64,000 bases of DNA from Salegentibacter maritimus (GCF_016236915.1 NZ_JAEHOK010000010.1:1-64000), one strand, 5' to 3'; counted from the first letter of the stretch, positions 8,726 to 16,715 are shown. Notes: generated by a model from the sequence alone, not told the origin. Program-made: numbers and translations.

Positions 8726-9988
8726 ATGAACAACATTAAAGACCTAAACATAGAAAAGGAGATTTTACCGTTGTTCGACTATTCTATGAATATGTTTTCA
8801 AGAAACAAAATCCTTGAAATTCTTGAAAAACCACTACAATCAACTACGGACATAATTGAACGTCAGAATATCCTAAAAGGATTCTCTGAAAATGAGAAAA
8901 TATTAAAGGACTATTCGTATACCATTTTGTACTTAAACGAAGTACATTTCTTCCTCAATGATGAAAAAATCGAAGACCTCTCAAAGAAGAAACTGAAATA
9001 CAAGCTGTTTGCTTCTAAACAAGAGAAAACAAGATACACAAGTAAGCTGAATCAATTAATTTTGTTTTTCCATCGTTTAGAATCCAAATATTTTACAAGA
9101 TTAAGTTTAGAAGCTTTCCCAAAAGATTATGCTTCAAACATTAAACGGATTTTGCAGTTTCTATCAAATTTTGAACTTCATAAGTTTGAGCATATAATTC
9201 GGGAAAAAAGGTTAAAAGTCAACCACGTAATCGAATTAACAGAAAAAATTAATGAGCTAAAAAGAAAAGAATTGATAAGGCCTTTTTGGGAGGATTTTTT
9301 TCTGTTCGAATCATATCTATCTATTAGTTTCGGAATAACAAAAAACAATTTCGTATATCCAATTTTTATAGATAACAGTATTAAACTGCAAGATTTTTAT
9401 CATCCATTATTGGAAAATCCTGTCAAAAACAACCTCGAAACCAATAGCAATGTAATTGTATTAAACGGACCAAATATGTCCGGGAAATCAACTTTTCTTA
9501 AAGCTGTCGGACTTTGTATGTATTTTGGTCATTTAGGAATTGGCATACCTGCATCTGAAGGTGAAATCCCATTTTGTAATTATTTTTCCATTGAAATAAA
9601 CAGAAGGGATGATATTTTAAATGGATACAGTCATTTTATGACCGAAGTGATGAACCTTAAAAACGTAGTCCAGCAAGCAACTAATGGAAAAGAATGCTTC
9701 GCAGTTTTTGACGAACTTTTTAGCGGTACAAATGTGGAAGATGGTTTTGAAATTTGCAAAACGACAATAAACGGATTAAGTAAATTCAATAATTCCTATT
9801 TTTTTATATCAACTCACATTCAAGAACTAAAAAATGTTTCAAATGGACAGATTGAGAATTATTATATTGATTGTGAATTGATTGAAGATATACCAACTTT
9901 TACTTATCAACTAAAAAAAGGTTGGTCAGACATAAAAGTTGGTCGGATTTTATTTGAAAAAGAAGGATTGAACAAATTGTTGAATTAA
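8726..9988 (+). CDS. MutS-like ATPase lacking mismatch-recognition domains
   Basis: A 420-residue protein with only the MutS lever/core region (about 1-230) and the C-terminal ABC-type ATPase. The Walker A motif GPNMSGKST is at 248-256, Walker B ends in Asp329-Glu330 (FAVFDELFSG), and the dimer-interface stretch YSHFMTEVMNLKNVV is at about 301-315. There is no N-terminal mismatch-binding or connector domain and no C-terminal Smr nuclease, so classical mismatch repair is unlikely. Stand-alone proteins of this type are common in Bacteroidota with no settled role. The gene looks richer in A+T than the core genes and sits in a cassette-like segment next to an integrase, suggesting acquisition. 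Confidence 0.85.
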   Translation: MNNIKDLNIEKEILPLFDYSMNMFSRNKILEILEKPLQSTTDIIERQNILKGFSENEKILKDYSYTILYLNEVHFFLNDEKIEDLSKKKLKYKLFASKQEKTRYTSKLNQLILFFHRLESKYFTRLSLEAFPKDYASNIKRILQFLSNFELHKFEHIIREKRLKVNHVIELTEKINELKRKELIRPFWEDFFLFESYLSISFGITKNNFVYPIFIDNSIKLQDFYHPLLENPVKNNLETNSNVIVLNGPNMSGKSTFLKAVGLCMYFGHLGIGIPASEGEIPFCNYFSIEINRRDDILNGYSHFMTEVMNLKNVVQQATNGKECFAVFDELFSGTNVEDGFEICKTTINGLSKFNNSYFFISTHIQELKNVSNGQIENYYIDCELIEDIPTFTYQLKKGWSDIKVGRILFEKEGLNKLLN

Positions 9989-9999
9989 AAAAGCCAGCA

Positions 10000-10125
10000 G
10001 GTAACATCGGCTTTAAGTTATTGCTTGTTCTCGCCTTACTTCTGAAAATCCTCACGTATTTTCAGTTTGGTGTGTACTTGGAAAGTTAAGTGCTAACCCA
10101 CGCAACTACTCATAACCGAGACATT
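10000..10125. repeat. attC-like fold-back repeat after the MutS-like gene
   Basis: Imperfect arms 10007-10027 and 10099-10119 (15 of 21 positions complementary, several others G-T wobbles) enclose a perfect hairpin CTGAAAAT/ATTTTCAG (10042-10065). The layout, a long imperfect stem just after a stop codon and just before the next gene, resembles an integron attC site. The classical core sequences are not present. Confidence 0.5.
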
Positions 10126-10148
10126 GTGTACAATATTAATTACGAAAA

Positions 10149-10265
10149 ATGAATATAAATTTAAATGATGCTATTCCTAATATCATTTATAGATATAGAG
10201 AAGCGGATAATGAAGAGCATTTAAGAATTATCAAAAAACAAGAATTGTTTTTAGCTCCACTGTAA
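10149..10265 (+). pseudogene. N-terminal fragment of a DUF2971-type gene
   Basis: Thirty-eight codons read IPNIIYRYREADNEEHLRII, then KKQELFLAPL and a stop. This resembles the start of DUF2971 proteins, which open with a (L/I)YxYR motif followed by a stretch ending just before SxFNDPxD. The frame stops where that motif should begin, so the remaining 200 or more residues are gone, apparently at a recombination junction 48 bp from the end of the integrase gene. The assignment rests on a short match from memory. Confidence 0.5.
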
Positions 10266-10312
10266 GCTTCCCCAATTTAAGCCCTAGCTAAATTCAACCT
10301 ACAATTTGATTT

Positions 10313-11572
10313 TTATTTTTGCTGATTCTTGTGGGAGGTAGATTTCTCCGCTTCTTTTTCTTCGAGCTTAAGTTTCAATGCCTTCATATCATCACTAATT
10401 TTTCGATCTACGATCTTCGCATAATGTTGGGTGGTGCGAAGATCCTGATGACCTAACATTTTGCTTACAGACTCAATTGGTACCCCATTGGTTAAGGTGA
10501 TAGTGGTGGCGAAAGTATGCCGGGCCAGGTGAGTGGTAAGGGGTTTCTTTATGCCACATAGCGCAGCGATTTCTTTTAAAAAGGCATTGGATTTTTGATT
10601 GCTTAATACAGGTAAAACATACTTGCCGGCCTTTACTTCCGGATGGTCTTTATAACGATCTAAAATTTCTTCTGCAATTGGAAGTAGAGGTATGCTACTT
10701 AAAGATTTCGTTTTGGTTCTTTTTATTCGAATCCATTTGCCACCGTCTATTCCCTTGGTGATATCCGCACTGCTTAATTTTTTGACATCAGAATAAGCCA
10801 GGCCTGTATAACAACTAAAAACAAACATATCTCTAACCAGTTTTAAGCGATCCAGATGGAGAGTTTTATCGATTAGTGTTTGTACTTCTTCCTCATTAAG
10901 ATACTCTCGTTCTACTGTTTCAAACTGTACTTTATAATTATAAAAAGGATCTTTGTCCATCCACTGATTAGCTAGGGCAATACGAATGATTTTTTTAAAA
11001 TTGTTCACATATTTCAAAGCAGAATTGTGGTTGCATTCTCGTTTGGTTTTTAAAAAGTATTCAAATTTAGAGATGAAGTTGTGATTAATATCATTCATAG
11101 CATACTCGTTGCTCTTAAATTCTTCGTTGATGAACTGTTCAACATGATTATAACAAGTCCAATAACGCTTTGCGGTACTTTTAGAAATACTTTTACCTGA
11201 AAGTCGATCCATTTGTTCATTATGCTCTTTAAATGCTTCCAGGGTCATTTTAGGCTTCTTTTTATTTACTCCCTTGAATTCATCTAGAATATTTTTCGAG
11301 GAAACAGTTTTATTATTTTCAACCAGATTCTGATGTATATTTTTGATCCTATTTCTAAGAACATTGATGTAGTTATTGAGTTCAATGGCCTCAGGACTTT
11401 TTCCTAAGGCTTTTTCCGATTTAGAACTCCATTTTCTAGGGTCGATTTTGCGGTTAATACTTAAAGCAGATCTCTTGTTATTTACAGATATTCGTAAATA
11501 AATATCGCTCTCAGCTGATTTATTGCTTCTGCTTTTTCTAAGGTAAAAACTAAGTTGATAAGAGGTACTCAT
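10313..11572 (-). CDS. Tyrosine recombinase / integrase (Bacteroidota type) at ssrA
   Basis: Site-specific recombinase with an N-terminal arm-binding domain, a SAM-like core-binding domain (about 120-215) and a C-terminal catalytic domain. Counting from the longer start at 11608, catalytic residues are His360 and Arg363 (THLARHTFA), His387 (LGH) and Tyr396 (TTQHYAKI), with a lysine in the IKRTKTKS strand. The position of the first catalytic arginine holds Ala271 (CYTGLAYSDV), as in many Bacteroidota integrases. IntDOT of CTnDOT likewise lacks this Arg. I prefer the start at 11572 (MSTSYQLSFYLRKS). It lies beside the 3' end of ssrA, a common integration target, and probably moved an island there. 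Confidence 0.9.
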   Translation of the reverse strand: MSTSYQLSFYLRKSRSNKSAESDIYLRISVNNKRSALSINRKIDPRKWSSKSEKALGKSPEAIELNNYINVLRNRIKNIHQNLVENNKTVSSKNILDEFKGVNKKKPKMTLEAFKEHNEQMDRLSGKSISKSTAKRYWTCYNHVEQFINEEFKSNEYAMNDINHNFISKFEYFLKTKRECNHNSALKYVNNFKKIIRIALANQWMDKDPFYNYKVQFETVEREYLNEEEVQTLIDKTLHLDRLKLVRDMFVFSCYTGLAYSDVKKLSSADITKGIDGGKWIRIKRTKTKSLSSIPLLPIAEEILDRYKDHPEVKAGKYVLPVLSNQKSNAFLKEIAALCGIKKPLTTHLARHTFATTITLTNGVPIESVSKMLGHQDLRTTQHYAKIVDRKISDDMKALKLKLEEKEAEKSTSHKNQQK

Positions 11573-11618
11573 ATTTTTGGTCTTAAAGTTGACCATTAAT
11601 GTAGTCAAAAAAGGAGTG

Positions 11619-11626
11619 CAAACTTA
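11619..11626 (-). promoter_or_regulatory. -7 box of the integrase gene
   Basis: Minus-strand TAAGTTTG matches TANNTTTG. It leaves about 40 bases of leader to the ATG at 11572 but almost none to the one at 11608, which favours the shorter start. Confidence 0.45.
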
Positions 11627-11671
11627 AACTTTAATATTTTGTAAAGATTTGATATTTAGGGTTTTTGGGTG

Positions 11672-11726
11672 TTTCTGGTTACCAATTTTCCTTTAAATAA
11701 TTGGTCACCAGATTGGTAACCAGAAA
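11672..11726. repeat. Three copies of ATTGGTNACCAG forming inverted and direct repeats
   Basis: CTGGTTACCAAT (11675-11686) is followed by the tandem pair ATTGGTCACCAG (11700-11711) and ATTGGTAACCAG (11712-11723). The outer copies form a perfect 15-bp inverted repeat. Each has the palindromic core GGTNACC. Lying between the integrase gene and the presumed crossover site at the ssrA 3' end, they are good candidates for integrase arm sites or a repressor operator. Confidence 0.65.
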
Positions 11727-11765
11727 TGTGGAATTATTTGATATTAAACGATATCCTTAAAAATG

Positions 11766-11800
11766 AAAAACCCCGTAAATCCTAGGATCTCGGGGTTTTT
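11766..11800. terminator. Bidirectional terminator after ssrA
   Basis: The perfect pair AAAAACCCCG (11766-11775) and CGGGGTTTTT (11791-11800) encloses the short palindrome ATCCTAGGAT. T-runs on both strands allow termination of ssrA (minus). Confidence 0.85.
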
Positions 11801-11823
11801 GATTGAGTTTGATACTCAAAAAG

Positions 11824-12223
11824 TGGAGTCGGAGGGGTTCGAACCCTCGTCCAAACAAGCAATTAAATTGCCTTCTACACGCTTAGTTTTCACTTAAATT
11901 GTCGGGAAAAAGTCTGGCCGAAAACTACCTAACTTCTTCCGTATCCTCAATTAAATTTCAGAACTGCATCAAGACACTACAGTTCCTATATTTACTTTAT
12001 CGGTGCCCCTAGTGCGAATGCCGTAAATCAAGGCCTTCGCGGGACATCTTGGCTCCCTACCTTGTAGGGACTAAGCAAAACCTACTATAATTCGGTTACG
12101 CAGCCAAGGCGTAGTTATCTTCGCCGTTTAAAAAAGTGTGAAATATGAGATTTACGAGCTATATCCCAGCGCTCGACGTGCTTACAACTCAATTAGACTC
12201 GCTGTCAAAACCAAGTCGACCCC
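11824..12223 (-). ncRNA. ssrA: tmRNA (ssrA)
   Basis: Trans-translation RNA that rescues stalled ribosomes and tags their products. The ends pair as a tRNA acceptor stem: 5' GGGGTCG (12223-12217) with CGACTCC (11831-11825), including one G-U pair, and discriminator A at 11824. The T arm GAGGG-TTCGAAC-CCCTC is intact. CCA is not encoded (the genome continues CTT). The tag frame, from a probable GGC resume codon at 12125 to TAA at 12096, encodes GEDNYALAA, the short tag form seen in Bacteroidota. The RNA is about 400 nt. Its 3' end borders the integrase region. Confidence 0.96.
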
Positions 12224-12262
12224 ATATGTAAAGAACATTGTCATTTAAAACTTAAGTATAAC

Positions 12263-12285
12263 CAAACTTAAGGCTTGCAAAGATA
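12263..12285 (-). promoter_or_regulatory. Candidate ssrA -7 boxes
   Basis: Minus-strand TAAGTTTG (12270-12263) and TATCTTTG (12285-12278) both fit TANNTTTG and lie 40-55 bases before the mature 5' end, leaving a short leader for 5' processing. Confidence 0.4.
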
Positions 12286-12299
12286 CAATTTTAAATTCA

Positions 12300-12307
12300 T
12301 ATCTTTG
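12300..12307 (+). promoter_or_regulatory. -7 box TATCTTTG of the AlaDH/LYS1-like gene
   Basis: Matches TANNTTTG, 38 bases before the ATG at 12345, and is divergent from the ssrA promoter region. Confidence 0.5.
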
Positions 12308-12344
12308 AATTACACATACAAAAGGAACAAAACCCATACCAGAA

Positions 12345-13571
12345 ATGATAAAATTTGTACTGATTAAAGAAGAAAAAACACCGCCAGATCGCCGAGTTGT
12401 TTTTTCGCCAAACAAGTTAAAAGAAGTCGTGAATAGGTTTCCGGAAGCCAGTTTTAAAGTGCAAAGTTCAAGTATTCGGGTGTTTAGCGATCAGGAGTAT
12501 CGCGACGCGGGTTTTGAAGTTTCCGATGATGTTTCAGATTGTGATGTGTTGCTTGGTGTTAAAGAAGTTCCGCTACCGGCGCTAATTCCGAATAAAAAAT
12601 ACTTTTTCTTTTCCCATACCATTAAAAAACAAGCCTATAACCGCGATTTGCTTCGGGAAATTCTTACTAATAATATAGAATTATACGATCATGAAGTAGT
12701 GGTAAACCAGGAGGGACACAGGCTTATTGGTTTTGGGCGCTATGCAGGGCTTGTAGGTACTTATAATGGATTTAGAGGAATTGGCTTAAAGGAAAATTTA
12801 TATACTTTACCCAAAGTAGAATCCCTGACAGATCTTGATGCCATGTTGGCAGAATTGAATAATATCAAGGTTCCGCCCATCAAGATAGTATTAACTGGCG
12901 CAGGAAAGGTAGCTCGCGGAGCCAAAGAGGTTTTAGATCATTTAAAAATCAGGGAACTGGAGGTAGATGCTTTTCTTGAGTTTAACGGAAAAGATCCGGT
13001 GTATTGTAATATAGATGTATTGGATTATAATAAGCGAAAGGACGAAACCAAAGGCAGTCAAGCCGAATTTTTTAAAGATCCTTCTGGCTATGAGTCTAAT
13101 TTTATGCGTTTCGCAAGGTGTAGTGATTTCTTTATATCGGGACATTTTTATGGAGATGGGGCGCCTGTGTTTTTTACTGCGGAAAATGCAAAATTAAAAA
13201 ACTTTCGTATAAAATATATAGCAGATATTTCTTGCGATATCAAGGGGCCTATTGCCAGCACTATTAGGCCTTCAACCATTGCAGAGCCTTTTTATGGTTA
13301 TAATGCAAAGAATGAAATTGAAACAGATTTTAGGGAAAGCGACAGTATTTTGGTAATGGCGGTAGATAATCTACCTTGTGAATTGCCAAAAGATGCCAGT
13401 GAAGGTTTTGGGGATATGTTTATGGAACATGTAATCCCGGCTTTTTTTAATAATGATAAAAATGCTGTTTTACAACGGGCACGTATTACGCAAAATGGGA
13501 AATTAACTCCTAGATTTAGCTATTTGCAGGATTTTGTTGATGGTAAACTAAAACCTAACGAGTATGCTTAA
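12345..13571 (+). CDS. AlaDH/PNT–saccharopine-dehydrogenase-like NAD(P)-dependent oxidoreductase
   Basis: A 408-residue cytoplasmic dehydrogenase. The N-terminus (KEEKTPPDRRVVFSP) matches the AlaDh/PNT N-terminal domain, which also occurs in LYS1-type saccharopine dehydrogenases. A Rossmann segment with VLTGAGKVARGAKEVL (about 183-198) binds the nucleotide. The C-terminal part has ISCDIKGPIASTIRPSTIAEPFYGY, as in saccharopine dehydrogenases. The exact substrate (lysine/2-oxoglutarate, alanine or another) cannot be told from sequence. It is monocistronic with its own promoter. Confidence 0.75.
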   Translation: MIKFVLIKEEKTPPDRRVVFSPNKLKEVVNRFPEASFKVQSSSIRVFSDQEYRDAGFEVSDDVSDCDVLLGVKEVPLPALIPNKKYFFFSHTIKKQAYNRDLLREILTNNIELYDHEVVVNQEGHRLIGFGRYAGLVGTYNGFRGIGLKENLYTLPKVESLTDLDAMLAELNNIKVPPIKIVLTGAGKVARGAKEVLDHLKIRELEVDAFLEFNGKDPVYCNIDVLDYNKRKDETKGSQAEFFKDPSGYESNFMRFARCSDFFISGHFYGDGAPVFFTAENAKLKNFRIKYIADISCDIKGPIASTIRPSTIAEPFYGYNAKNEIETDFRESDSILVMAVDNLPCELPKDASEGFGDMFMEHVIPAFFNNDKNAVLQRARITQNGKLTPRFSYLQDFVDGKLKPNEYA

Positions 13572-13624
13572 CAGTTATAATTGAAGAATTTTTCAGTAGT
13601 ATGTTTTCCTATTTTGAATAGGTT

Positions 13625-14334
13625 TTAAATATTCTTATAGTCTAAAGATTTAATTTTTTGTCTATAGGTGCCCGGTAGAATAAGCCATTTAAAGAAAACA
13701 TCCAGGGATATAATTTTACCAATTTTGTAAATAGGAAGTACGGGGCTTAGCAGCGAATTTTTTTTCAAATGTAAATACTTACGAACTTTGTTAGGAGTGA
13801 TAAGGCTTTGTGTTTCCAATAATAGCCTGTACCGAGCAATTCCCAAGTGATGCCTGTATTGTTTATAAAGGTCTTTGGTGTAGATACTATATTGCAGGTT
13901 TTGATGAAGATGATTCTCTCTCATAATTTCAAACTCTTCAAAATCTTTAGGAAGATCTACTAAATTCATTCGTTTTCCAAGCCGTAAAAAGACATCAAAG
14001 ACTTCTTGTTTTTCAAAATATTTAAGCTTGCGTTCCAGGATTTCAAAAGATCTTATAGAATAATCTATTAACATAAATAATACATCGCGATAGGCCCAAT
14101 CGGGAATGCGTTTTCCCCGGTTAGTTTCAACTAATTGATGTATTTCACTTATGCTATCTATAGCTTTAAAAGCCTTCCCAATGGGTCATTGGGTAAGCGG
14201 CCCGTAAAATATAGCCAGTCTACCGCTTTATTAAGCGCAAACTCGGCCGAGGCACCGGCGAAAATTAAGAGAATTGTGTCGCTTTTACCCCAAATTTCTC
14301 GTACAATAGAATTTTTCTCTACAAAATACTGCAT
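13625..14334 (-). pseudogene. Frameshifted DUF2236 / MpaB-type oxygenase-like gene
   Basis: Two frames together recreate one DUF2236 protein. From the ATG at 14334, 58 residues include SDTILLIFAGASAEFALNKA, then VDWLYFTGRLPNDPLG, and stop at 14158. The remaining frame, open from about 14177 to 13625, continues IDSISEIHQLVETNRGKRIP and DWAYRDVLFMLIDYSIRSFE to the end. About 15 residues expected after DPLGR are missing, so a small deletion with a frameshift probably broke the gene. The family contains haem-dependent oxygenase-like proteins (MpaB, latex-clearing protein). The intact length would be about 240-250 residues. Sequencing error would not explain the missing residues. Confidence 0.75.
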
Positions 14335-14366
14335 TATTCGATTTCAGAATATTTTATACCAGATCA

Positions 14367-14651
14367 TTAGCTGCCTGCAAAAGGAGTTCCAAAAATACCC
14401 ACAGCTAATTCTGCCCAAATTAATAGAAATACAATTAGAATAATGGCACTAAGTATAAATCGGTTTCGCCTGGCAGAAACTTTTACAAAAGCCATATTAA
14501 TTGCCAGGCCTGTAAGCAGCAGTAAAATGCCCATGATAACAAAATCTGAAGCCGTCCAAACCACTTCGTTGTTAAACTGCATTGCGATAAAGGGAATTAA
14601 TAAAAGGACGCCCACTATAAATACAGTAATTAAAATTCGGTTAGTTTTCAT
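14367..14651 (-). CDS. Small membrane protein with three predicted helices
   Basis: A 94-residue protein with hydrophobic helices at about 6-26, 35-56 and 65-88. I do not recognise a named family. It lies 69 bp downstream of a winged-helix regulator gene on the same strand, a grouping that recurs in Flavobacteriia. The reading frame is uninterrupted and the codon use resembles its neighbours. Confidence 0.65.
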   Translation of the reverse strand: MKTNRILITVFIVGVLLLIPFIAMQFNNEVVWTASDFVIMGILLLLTGLAINMAFVKVSARRNRFILSAIILIVFLLIWAELAVGIFGTPFAGS

Positions 14652-14720
14652 AAAAAGAGTTTTTAATTATTAGTTATTTATGTGCTTTGAAATTCAAAGT
14701 GAATTCATAAAAAAAGAGTG

Positions 14721-15029
14721 TTATATTTTTCCGCCGTTTGGGCTCAATAATTTTTCAATGGCATTAATATGTTTTTTAAAATCCTTCCTTCCGGCAGGGG
14801 TAATGCTATATCTTGTATTTGGTTTTCTATTTATAAAAGATTTTTCAACTCTTATGTAATCTTTCTTTTCCAAAGCTTTTATATGGCTTGCAATATTACC
14901 GTCGGTAACCCCCAATAATTCTTTTAAGCTCGTAAAATCGGCATAATCATTTACCATTAGAACACTCATAATTCCCAGGCGCACCCTATGATCAAAAGCT
15001 TTGTTGATATTGTTGATTATATTTTTCAT
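14721..15029 (-). CDS. Winged-helix transcriptional regulator (HTH_34-like)
   Basis: A 102-residue winged-helix protein. AFDHRVRLGIMSVLM is the first helix; DFTSLKELLGVTDGNIASHI and KALEKKDYIRVEKSF form the HTH and wing, with basic residues in RKPNTRYSIT. Its start overlaps the stop of the upstream membrane-protein gene by 4 bp (ATGA), so the pair is translationally coupled and the regulator probably acts with that membrane protein. The effector is unknown. Confidence 0.85.
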   Translation of the reverse strand: MKNIINNINKAFDHRVRLGIMSVLMVNDYADFTSLKELLGVTDGNIASHIKALEKKDYIRVEKSFINRKPNTRYSITPAGRKDFKKHINAIEKLLSPNGGKI

Positions 15030-15658
15030 TCGGCGTTTTTCCTGTCATACTTTTTGTACACCCAGATACCATAAACAATATGAAAAAGTCCAAAACCTGT
15101 GGTCCAAAAATATAAACCATAACTTAAAAACTGTGTGGCAATAAGTCCCAGTATTGCCTGGATATATCCTAAACTTTTTATATCAATTGCAGCATATTTA
15201 TCGGCGTGAATAAGTGCCAATCCATAGAAAATAAGCATCCCTGGAGCTATTAGGCCAATAAGGCTATATTGCAATAGCACCAGGCAAAATAAGCCTCCGA
15301 CCGTTAAAGGCGCAAAAAAATTGATAAGCAAACGTTTACTGGTACTGTTCCAGGCATTTTCAGAAAGTTTTTTGGCTTTTTTAATGCTGAGTAAAATAGC
15401 GGTTCCAATAGCCAGAACAAGAACTGCCAGGGCTATAAAAAATAACTGCGTCAATGCTTGTGAATTTATTGAATTAGGACTTAGCAAGGCTATTACTGCA
15501 TGGTGTTTCCATAATAAAACCTGGGCAATGACTGCTCCAATAAGAGCATATATGCCGGCAAATACTCCCGCAAGCCCACTTAGAGAGCCAAAGCGGGAAG
15601 ACCTACTCATCATAAACTTAATGTCGGATAAATCTTTTAGATACTTTTTATTTTCCAT
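15026..15658 (-). CDS. Multi-pass inner-membrane protein paired with the regulator
   Basis: A 210-residue protein with about six hydrophobic helices after a short polar N-terminus (MENKKYLKDLSDIKFMMSRS). The family is not named with certainty. In Bacteroidota such proteins commonly precede a short winged-helix regulator in a two- or three-gene unit, as here. No catalytic motif is seen. Confidence 0.7.
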   Translation of the reverse strand: MENKKYLKDLSDIKFMMSRSSRFGSLSGLAGVFAGIYALIGAVIAQVLLWKHHAVIALLSPNSINSQALTQLFFIALAVLVLAIGTAILLSIKKAKKLSENAWNSTSKRLLINFFAPLTVGGLFCLVLLQYSLIGLIAPGMLIFYGLALIHADKYAAIDIKSLGYIQAILGLIATQFLSYGLYFWTTGFGLFHIVYGIWVYKKYDRKNAE

Positions 15659-15777
15659 TTTAAAGTACTTTGAAAAACAAAGTAAATAAAAAAATATTAT
15701 TATTTATACATTTAGGGGAAATTTAAACTGAAATCGGAAACAATTGTTTTCGGAACTTTGTAAAAACAATTCTTTAT

Positions 15778-16608
15778 ATGCGTATCTTTTTTAGTCTTTT
15801 TATCCTGCTGCTTAGCCTGAAGCTTTCAGCCCAGGAACTGGAAGTAATGTCTTACAATATTAAATATGCCAATGAAAATGATGGTGAAAACTCATGGTCT
15901 CAGCGCAAAGAGCATATTACCAACCAGATAAAGTTTTACAAACCCGACATTATGGGGGTTCAGGAAGCTTTGCTGGGGCAGTTAAAGCATTTTCAAACTG
16001 AAATAGATACTTATAAATATGTTGGAGTAGGACGGGACGATGGTAGGGAGGCCGGAGAGTTTAGTGCCATTTTTTATAATAGCGAAGCTTTTGAAGTTGT
16101 GGAAGAGGATACTTTTTGGCTTTCAGAAACACCACAAAAAATATCTGTGGGTTGGGATGCTTCTATGGAGCGTATATGTACGTTTGCTAAATTTAAAGAG
16201 CTCAATTCAGGTAAAAACTTTTGGGTTTTTAATACACATTTTGACCATATTGGGAAAAAAGCAAGGGAAAATAGTGCGAAGCTTATTTGGGAGAAAATTT
16301 CAGCTTTAAATAAAGAAGGCCTGCCTGTTATTTTAATGGGAGATCTTAACCTGGAGCCGCAAAGCAGTGCAATTCAATTTTTATCAGAAAAGATGAACGA
16401 CACCAGGGTAGTGGCAGCGCTTCGTTTTGGTCCAGAAGGTACTTTTAATGCTTATAATTTTAAAGAAGCAGTAACACGTAGAATAGATTATATCTTTACT
16501 TCAAAAGATAATATTTACGTAAAGAAATACGCCGTTTTAAGCGATTCCAAAGATTTAAAATACCCCTCAGATCATTTGCCGGTTTTTGTGGTATTAGAAA
16601 TTAAATGA
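15778..16608 (+). CDS. Secreted endonuclease/exonuclease/phosphatase (EEP) family hydrolase
   Basis: A metal-dependent phosphohydrolase of the DNase I/EEP fold, exported by a signal peptide (about 1-18, ending LSAQ). Motifs in order: MSYNIKY, the metal-binding Glu in GVQEA, NTHFDHIG, GDLN, RRIDYIF and the final SDHLPV. These fix the class but not the substrate, which could be nucleic acid, phosphoesters of sugars or lipids. At 276 residues it is full length. It is transcribed alone, divergent from the membrane/regulator operon. Confidence 0.9.
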   Translation: MRIFFSLFILLLSLKLSAQELEVMSYNIKYANENDGENSWSQRKEHITNQIKFYKPDIMGVQEALLGQLKHFQTEIDTYKYVGVGRDDGREAGEFSAIFYNSEAFEVVEEDTFWLSETPQKISVGWDASMERICTFAKFKELNSGKNFWVFNTHFDHIGKKARENSAKLIWEKISALNKEGLPVILMGDLNLEPQSSAIQFLSEKMNDTRVVAALRFGPEGTFNAYNFKEAVTRRIDYIFTSKDNIYVKKYAVLSDSKDLKYPSDHLPVFVVLEIK

Positions 16609-16687
16609 ATTAAAAAAGGAGTTCCTTGTGCTGGCATTATTCTGGAATATATTTCTTAATCAAATTTAAAAGATTGCAACTCAAAAA

Positions 16688-16715
16688 AATACCTCGTGGT
16701 AGGGCACGAGGTATT
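16688..16715 (-). terminator. Terminator of the usp–BCCT–barrel operon
   Basis: A perfect 11-bp stem AATACCTCGTG/CACGAGGTATT. Only on the minus strand is it followed by a run of T, so it ends the operon finishing at 16797. Confidence 0.8.

Larger units (their letters stand above)
8690..10265 (+). mobile_element. Cassette-like segment carrying a MutS-like gene and a DUF2971 fragment
   Basis: TTACCTGCAAGCT (about 8693-8705) just before the MutS-like gene is an inverted near-copy of AGCCAGCAGGTAA (9992-10004) just after it; 8 bp (GCAGGTAA) plus AGC agree. A fold-back structure follows at 10000-10125, then the start of a second AT-rich gene. One-gene units separated by fold-back sites resemble integron cassettes, though the sites do not match the classical GTTRRRY/RYYYAAC core. 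The segment ends next to a tyrosine recombinase gene at ssrA. The mobile nature is inferred. Confidence 0.45.

Noticed and set aside
10000-10125. Classical integron attC site
   Set aside because: The fold-back shape fits, but no GTTRRRY/RYYYAAC core pair and no IntI-type integrase is present, so only attC-like is claimed.
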